Assembly: GCA_900546715.1 (NCBI GenBank)
Contig: UREA01000021.1
Span: 1-26,266 of the forward strand
DNA length: 26,266 nt
Source: an uncultured Mycoplasmatota bacterium
GTDB lineage: Bacteria; Bacillota_I; Bacilli_A; RF39; UBA660
Direction: 5' to 3'
Shown piece by piece: positions 21,701-26,266 of this stretch (position 1 is its first letter; every line of letters starts with the position of its first letter). The notes under the pieces are model-generated. The model worked only from the letters and a program-made list of their open reading frames with translations. It was not told the origin of the DNA and searched no databases. The position numbers and the translations under genes were made by a program.

Positions 21701-22637
21701 CTAAAAAGTTCATTACTAAATCCGTAAGTATTTCTTTTTCTTTAGGATTAGATTCTGCAATTAATAGGGTAAGTGATACTAAAGTATTATTATCTATTAC
21801 TTTAACTTCATCTTTATATAATATATTATAATAGTTTAAAAAGTAAATAAATAGGGTAGCAGCTATTCTTTTATTCCCATCAATAAATACATGGTTTTTT
21901 ACTATCATATATAAGAAATTTGCGGCTTTTTCTTCAATTGAAGGATAAACATCTTTGCCATCAAAAGATTGATATATGGCTCCAAGTATTGCTTTTAAGC
22001 CTTCGTTTCTTTCTAATGCAAATAAATCACTGTCACTATTAAATTTAAGTTTTCTTATTATATTCATACATTCTTCATAAGTTATTATTTTATCATTTGT
22101 AGTACCCTTAGGCTTTTCTACACTTCTATGATCATAATCATCAAGTAAATTTAAAGCATTGGAATAATTATTAATTACTTTTATTATACCAGTAGCTTCA
22201 TCTCCAGTAATTGGTGCATCAATTCTACTAGCAATATCAATTAACTTAACTGTTTTTTCTAAATATTCTAATCTTTTTTGATTAACGGCATACCCTTTTA
22301 ATAAATAGTCTTTTAATATTTTATTTGCCCATTTTCTAAATACTATACCATTTTGAGATTTAACTCTATATCCAACACTTATAATCATATCTAGATTGTA
22401 GTAATCAATATTTCTAACTACCTCACGATTACCTTCTTTTTGAACTGTCGCAAATTTTGCGACAGTTGAAGAATCCAATTCTTCATTCAATGCATTGTTG
22501 ATATGCTTACCAATAGTTTTGATATCTCTGTCAAATAATTTGGCTAATTGTTCTCTGTTTAACCATACTGTTTCATCCTTAATGTTTACTTCTAATTTTA
22601 CATCTTGATTTTCAAATAAAATAATTTCATTTTTCAT
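21687..22637 (-). CDS. RhuM-type protein with C-terminal Doc-like Fic domain
   Basis: The 316-aa protein has two parts. Residues 1-130 match the RhuM/virulence-protein family: WLNREQLAKLFDRDIKTIGK (25-44), DYYNLDMIISVGYRV (78-92) and FRKWANKILKDYLLKGYAVN (100-119). Residues 180-316 are a Fic/Doc domain with the motif HVFIDGNKR at 249-257. The GNKR ending is the Doc form (kinase-type transfer, as in phage P1 Doc, which phosphorylates EF-Tu) rather than the AMPylating GNGR form; whether this protein has that chemistry is inference. No Phd-like antitoxin gene is adjacent. Strong AAAGGAGG ribosome site and own promoter. Such genes are typical of mobile or defence islands. Confidence 0.85.
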   Translation of the reverse strand: MKNEIILFENQDVKLEVNIKDETVWLNREQLAKLFDRDIKTIGKHINNALNEELDSSTVAKFATVQKEGNREVVRNIDYYNLDMIISVGYRVKSQNGIVFRKWANKILKDYLLKGYAVNQKRLEYLEKTVKLIDIASRIDAPITGDEATGIIKVINNYSNALNLLDDYDHRSVEKPKGTTNDKIITYEECMNIIRKLKFNSDSDLFALERNEGLKAILGAIYQSFDGKDVYPSIEEKAANFLYMIVKNHVFIDGNKRIAATLFIYFLNYYNILYKDEVKVIDNNTLVSLTLLIAESNPKEKEILTDLVMNFLVKTT

Positions 22638-22680
22638 TTTCCAATACCTCCTTTTATTATTTGAAATTTCTTATAAGTTA

Positions 22681-22709
22681 ATTATACCATCAAATGTACT
22701 TTTGGTAAA
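22681..22709 (-). promoter_or_regulatory. Promoter of the RhuM/Fic gene
   Basis: On the minus strand: TTTACC (22709-22704), 17 bp, TATAAT (22686-22681) with a TGG extended -10. Confidence 0.7.
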
Positions 22710-22713
22710 TAAA

Positions 22714-22734
22714 AATCACAAATGATTTGTGATT
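22714..22734 (-). terminator. Terminator of trmB
   Basis: AATCACAAA (22714-22722) pairs with TTTGTGATT (22726-22734) around TGA; on the minus strand TTTTATTT follows. The trmB stop codon (22733-22735) overlaps the stem. Confidence 0.85.
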
Positions 22735-23371
22735 AATTTTTAAAATAAGCATCTAAATAATAAATTGGTCTTTTTTCTTTAAAATATTGTTTTTCAAAGT
22801 CAGTCATAATATTAGGTATGCATCTCTCATCATTATGTAAATCAAGGCTTACTATATCAAATATATACCAATAATTTGATAAACTCTCAAGTGAGTAAGC
22901 AAATAATCCTTTATTATCAGTTTTTAATATAATATGTTTATCTTTTTTAAATATTTGGTCATATATTTTTAGGTATGATTCATGTGTAAATCTGTTCTTT
23001 TCATCTCTTTTTTTGGGCCATGGTTCAGAAAAAGTTAAGTAAATAGTATCTATTTCTTTACCAAAAACATTTGTTAAATTTCTAGCATCCATATTTATTA
23101 AATAAATGTTTTTTAAATTAGTATTTTCTAAAATTTTAGTAGCACTTACTAACTGACTAGAATTTATTTCTACACCAATAAAATTATACTCCGGGTATTT
23201 ACGAGCCATATTTAATAAAAAATCACCACGACCAGTACCAAGTTCTAAATAGATTGGATTATGATTTTGAAATAAATCATGCCATTTATTTTTATATTTT
23301 TCGGGATTTTTTATTAAATATTTACTATTATTAATTAATTCTAAAGCATTTTTAATTTTATTATATTCCAT
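22733..23371 (-). CDS. trmB: tRNA (guanine-N7-)-methyltransferase TrmB
   Basis: TrmB makes m7G46 in the variable loop of tRNAs using SAM. The 212-aa length is typical. The SAM site is YLELGTGRGDFLLNMA (GTGRGD at 45-50), the acidic end of strand 2 is GVEIN, and the catalytic/tRNA-binding loop is FSEPWPKKRDEKNRFTH. The usual form is F-P/S-D-PWPKKRH, so the Glu for Asp in SEPW is a small variation also seen in Firmicutes. The C-terminus contains LKTDN and the basic end. Ribosome site AGGTGAT; divergent from obgE. Confidence 0.95.
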   Translation of the reverse strand: MEYNKIKNALELINNSKYLIKNPEKYKNKWHDLFQNHNPIYLELGTGRGDFLLNMARKYPEYNFIGVEINSSQLVSATKILENTNLKNIYLINMDARNLTNVFGKEIDTIYLTFSEPWPKKRDEKNRFTHESYLKIYDQIFKKDKHIILKTDNKGLFAYSLESLSNYWYIFDIVSLDLHNDERCIPNIMTDFEKQYFKEKRPIYYLDAYFKN

Positions 23372-23377
23372 AATTTG

Positions 23378-23448
23378 ATCACCTGAAAATATTTTAACAT
23401 ATTAGCTATTAAATAACAATTAAATGTGGTAAAATATTAACAGGTGAT
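23378..23448. promoter_or_regulatory. Near-mirror divergent promoters for trmB and obgE
   Basis: Each strand carries TAAAATATT, three bases, then AGGTGAT: plus 23430-23448, minus 23396-23378. Each -10 is TAAAAT with an extended TG. The minus -35 is TTGTTA (23419-23414); the plus -35 is poor. Predicted starts fall at or next to the ribosome sites, so both leaders are very short (about 12-15 nt). Confidence 0.65.
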
Positions 23449-23454
23449 GAGCTT

Positions 23455-24735
23455 ATGTTTGTTGATGAATTAGAAATAAAATTAATTGCGGGTTCTGGTG
23501 GAGATGGCTGTACTTCATTTCGTCGTGAAAAATATGTCCCTATGGGTGGACCTGATGGCGGCAATGGAGGAAGAGGAGCTAATATCATTTTTAAAGTTGA
23601 TAAAAACTTAAAAACTTTAATTGATTTAAGTTATAAAAAAATAATTAAAGCTGATAAGGGTGAAAATGGAAAAGGCTCTAATAAATATGGTAAAAATGCT
23701 GAAGATGTAATTATTAAAGTACCAGCAGGAACAACTATAACGAATAAAGATACTAATGAATTAATTGCAGATTTAACGAGTGATGATGAAGAAGTAATTG
23801 TTGCTCATGGTGGTAGAGGAGGCCGTGGTAATAAAGCTTTTGCTACTCATGATAATCCTGCTCCAAAATTTAGTGAAAAAGGGGAACCTGGTGAAGAATT
23901 AATAGTTCACTTAGAACTTAAAGTTCTAGCAGATGTAGGTTTAGTTGGACTACCTAGTGTTGGTAAAAGTACTATTCTATCACTTATTTCTGCCGCAAAA
24001 CCAAAAATTGCCGCTTACCACTTTACAACACTATCACCAAACTTAGGTGTAGTTAAACTAAAAAATAATGATTCTTTTGTTATTGCTGATTTGCCGGGTT
24101 TAATTGAAGGAGCTAGCGTTGGTGTTGGTTTAGGTCATGAATTTCTTCGTCATGCCATGCGAACTAAAATACTTGCCCATGTAATTGATATGGGATCAAG
24201 TGAAGGAAGAGACCCAATTGAAGATTATAAAGTAATAAGAAGGGAAATTGAAGAATATAATGGTTCTTTAAAGAAAAAACAAGAAATAGTTATTGCTAAT
24301 AAAATGGATTTAGATAGTGCTCATGATAATTTAGAAAAATTTAAAAAAACTTATCCTAATTTAGAAGTAATAGAAATAAGTTGTATGAATAATACCGGTA
24401 TAGATAATTTAATAAATATATTAAATGATAAATTAAAAGCAATTCCTGAAGTAAAATTATATAATGATAGTGATTATAAATTATATAAGTTTGAAGATAG
24501 TGCTCCATATACTATAACTCGTGATGGTAATATATGGATTATAAAGGGTAAAGAAATAGAAACTTTACTTAAAATGACTAGATTTGAAGAAGATGAAGGA
24601 GCTTTAAGGTTTGCACGCAAATTTAAAGGTATGGGTATTGAAGATGAATTAGAGCGTCTTGGAGCAAAACCAGGAGATGAAGTGCAAATTCTTGATTATA
24701 TGTTTACATTTAAAGATGATAATTCACAAAACTAA
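23455..24735 (+). CDS. obgE: GTPase ObgE/CgtA
   Basis: Obg is an essential GTPase that acts late in 50S subunit assembly and links it to nutrient and stress state. The 426-aa protein has the glycine-rich Obg fold (1-158; GSGGDGCTSFRREKYVPMGG, then GGNGGRG), the G domain with G1 GLPSVGKST (165-173), switch/G2 TTLSPNLG, G3 DLPGLIEGA and G4 NKMD, and the C-terminal OCT domain (about 345-424) found in Firmicute Obg. AGGTGAT lies 6 nt before ATG 23455. Its position downstream of rplU-prp-rpmA is conserved, though an accessory island intervenes here. Confidence 0.97.
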   Translation: MFVDELEIKLIAGSGGDGCTSFRREKYVPMGGPDGGNGGRGANIIFKVDKNLKTLIDLSYKKIIKADKGENGKGSNKYGKNAEDVIIKVPAGTTITNKDTNELIADLTSDDEEVIVAHGGRGGRGNKAFATHDNPAPKFSEKGEPGEELIVHLELKVLADVGLVGLPSVGKSTILSLISAAKPKIAAYHFTTLSPNLGVVKLKNNDSFVIADLPGLIEGASVGVGLGHEFLRHAMRTKILAHVIDMGSSEGRDPIEDYKVIRREIEEYNGSLKKKQEIVIANKMDLDSAHDNLEKFKKTYPNLEVIEISCMNNTGIDNLINILNDKLKAIPEVKLYNDSDYKLYKFEDSAPYTITRDGNIWIIKGKEIETLLKMTRFEEDEGALRFARKFKGMGIEDELERLGAKPGDEVQILDYMFTFKDDNSQN

Positions 24736-24764
24736 TTGAAAAAATATAGATTTAATGATATTAT
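24736..24764 (+). promoter_or_regulatory. Promoter of the right-edge surface-protein gene
   Basis: TTGAAA (24736-24741), which starts at the last base of the obgE stop region, 17 bp, TATTAT (24759-24764) with TGA extended -10. No terminator separates it from obgE. Confidence 0.65.
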
Positions 24765-24785
24765 TTTATTATAGGTGAGAATGAT

Positions 24786-26266
24786 ATGAATAAGAATACT
24801 AAAATAATACTTTTAAGTATAATATCTGTTTTAATTATAATAACTATAGTTTTAGGAATAACATATTCATTTATGAGACCCATAAATGAAACAAGTTCTA
24901 TTACTTCGGTTAATTTAGAAAGTTGTGCTAATATAACTTTAACAGATACTGGAGAATCAATTAATTTAAGTAATAGTTATCCAATGACTAAAAATAGAGC
25001 ATTTGAAACTACACCATATACATTTAGTGTATCATCATCATGTACTGATGGAAGTGGTTTTAATCTATATTTAGCAACACTTAATACAAATACTCTATCA
25101 GATAGTAGTATTCATTATATAATAACAGAACATGGAAATAAAAATGTAATAGTAGAAGGAATACTTAGTGAAGCAACAAATGGAGTAAGTGATTTTCAAG
25201 ACTATGAATTAAATGAATTAAATAATGGAATAAATGGAACATATGGAAGTATTTATAGATTACATAGTAGTGGAATAAATTATAATACAGAAGTAACATA
25301 TGATTTATATTTATATATAGATGAATCAGTAACAAATGAAACAATGGGCCAAACATTTAGTGCAGGTTTAGCAGTAAAAGCATCGGATTATGACTTTGCA
25401 ACAGTTGATGAAGTAACTGTAACTGATGCAACAAATGACTCAATAACAGTAAGTGTAAGTGCATCTGCTGGAACAAATGCAATTCAAACATATTATTATT
25501 CAATAAATAATGGAAATTATACAAGCAGTAGTTCAAATACATATACATTTAGTGGTTTAAGTGCAGGGACAAATTATAGTATAAGAGTATATGTAAAAGA
25601 TACTAATGGAATAGATTCAAATGTATATGCAATAAATGCTGAAACCGATGATGCAGTATTACTAGCCGATTACATTAAAAGTAAATATACATCACAAGGA
25701 TCAAATGGTATATATTATCATACAAGTAGTTTAGCAAATAGTGCAGCGGATAATAGTTATAGATATGCGGGAGCAAATCCAAATAATTATGTATGTTTTG
25801 GGTCAGATGCAGCAAGCTGCCCAAGTGCAAACTTATATAGAATTATTGGGGTGTTTGGTAATGAGGTAAATATAATAAAATCAACAAGTCATGGAAACTA
25901 TCAATGGAATTCTAGTTCAAATAATATGTGGGATAATAATACTAAACCAACAATAAGAAGTACATTAAACAGTGCTTTTTTGGGAACACTAAGTAGTACA
26001 TGGCAAAACAAAATAGCAACGCACGCATACAAAGTAGGAGGAATGGCTCGAGATAATTCATATACAGCAAAAGAATATTACAATACAGAAGTAGGAAGTA
26101 GCTCAAGTAGTACAACAGACAGTATGAAGATAGGATTAATGTATGTAAGTGATTATGGATTTGCAGCAAGCCCAGATTATTGGACAACAGAGTTGTATAA
26201 TTACGAACCGTCAAAAAGTAGCAATTGGATGAATATTAGTATTAACGAATGGACTATTTCCCGCAC
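24786..26266 (+). CDS. Large surface protein with Fn3-like and DUF6273/FGE-like domains (partial)
   Basis: The frame is open from ATG 24786 (AGGTGAG 6 nt upstream) to the window's edge: 493 residues with no stop. An N-terminal membrane segment (about 6-28, IILLSIISVLIIITIVLGI) precedes a Thr/Ser/Asn-rich external region with a cysteine pair (SCANITL ... SSCTDGS). About residues 205-288 look like a fibronectin type III module (VDEVTVTDATNDSITVSV ... YTFSGLSAGTNYSIRVYVKD), then from about 292 a domain with NGIYYHTSS, YRYAGANPNNYVCFG, LYRIIGVFGNEVNIIKS and KIGLMYVSDYGFAAS. This resembles the C-terminal domain of the 8521-9726 protein. Codons end in A far more than in the core genes (ACA, GCA, TCA, ATA), hinting at a repetitive, fast-evolving surface gene or transfer. 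The C-terminal anchor, if any, is outside the window. Confidence 0.75.
   Translation, partial: MNKNTKIILLSIISVLIIITIVLGITYSFMRPINETSSITSVNLESCANITLTDTGESINLSNSYPMTKNRAFETTPYTFSVSSSCTDGSGFNLYLATLNTNTLSDSSIHYIITEHGNKNVIVEGILSEATNGVSDFQDYELNELNNGINGTYGSIYRLHSSGINYNTEVTYDLYLYIDESVTNETMGQTFSAGLAVKASDYDFATVDEVTVTDATNDSITVSVSASAGTNAIQTYYYSINNGNYTSSSSNTYTFSGLSAGTNYSIRVYVKDTNGIDSNVYAINAETDDAVLLADYIKSKYTSQGSNGIYYHTSSLANSAADNSYRYAGANPNNYVCFGSDAASCPSANLYRIIGVFGNEVNIIKSTSHGNYQWNSSSNNMWDNNTKPTIRSTLNSAFLGTLSSTWQNKIATHAYKVGGMARDNSYTAKEYYNTEVGSSSSSTTDSMKIGLMYVSDYGFAASPDYWTTELYNYEPSKSSNWMNISINEWTISR

Noticed and set aside
25165..26214. Long minus-strand open frames (25165-25356, 25357-25548, 25942-26214)
   Set aside because: They are rich in Leu, His and Tyr, lack ribosome sites, and lie opposite the open frame of the surface protein; they are shadows of its A-ending codons.
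24786..26266. Possible pseudogene or intergenic region at the right edge because no complete frame is present
   Set aside because: The frame from ATG 24786 is open to the last base with a good ribosome site and domain content; it is simply cut by the window.

Overview
The window is AT-rich chromosomal DNA from a low-GC Firmicute in the Bacilli. Gene order and protein features suggest a gut lineage of the RF39 / Erysipelotrichales-like type; that placement is inference. The genetic code looks standard: several genes, including pepF and the HipA-like gene, end in TGA, and tryptophan is encoded by TGG. This argues against Mycoplasma-type code 4, even though composition and gene style recall Mollicutes.

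Layout. 1-477: ends of two Rpn-family-like (PD-(D/E)XK transposase/nuclease-associated) tail proteins and a terminator. 498-7055: a heat-shock operon, hrcA-grpE-dnaK-pepF-dnaJ, with a CIRCE operator, a possible second degenerate CIRCE over the -35 box, and the peptidase gene pepF inserted between dnaK and dnaJ. 7016-7217: divergent promoters, one giving an unassigned small RNA on the minus strand, the other a solitary HipA-like kinase gene. 8462-9747: a membrane-anchored surface protein with its own promoter and terminator. 9813-13991: an operon of an unknown single-pass protein, mtaB, recD2 and a 53-aa membrane peptide. 13974-14731: a minus-strand gene of unknown function, divergent from the next block.

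14725-20626 matches the order of the Bacillus subtilis spoIIB ... mreC-mreD ... spoIVFA-spoIVFB-rplU-ysxB-rpmA region. A SPOR-like membrane protein, a short MreC, an MreD candidate, a zinc-ligand-free LytM-fold protein (SpoIVFA-like) and a site-2 protease (SpoIVFB-like) are followed by rplU, prp and rpmA. mreB, minC and minD are absent from the cluster. Three tandem paralogous two-membrane-segment coiled-coil proteins of unknown function sit between spoIVFB and rplU.

20644-26266: a second unassigned small RNA. Then, on the minus strand, a DUF3800 protein and a RhuM/Doc-type Fic protein occupy an accessory island where spo0B lies in B. subtilis. trmB and obgE diverge from a near-mirror promoter, and a large surface protein with an Fn3-like domain runs off the right edge.

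The best candidates for something undescribed are the tandem three-gene membrane/coiled-coil family and the two promoter-driven, terminator-ended RNAs at 7016-7144 (-) and 20680-20824 (+). All functional calls come from reading motifs and synteny; no database search was run.
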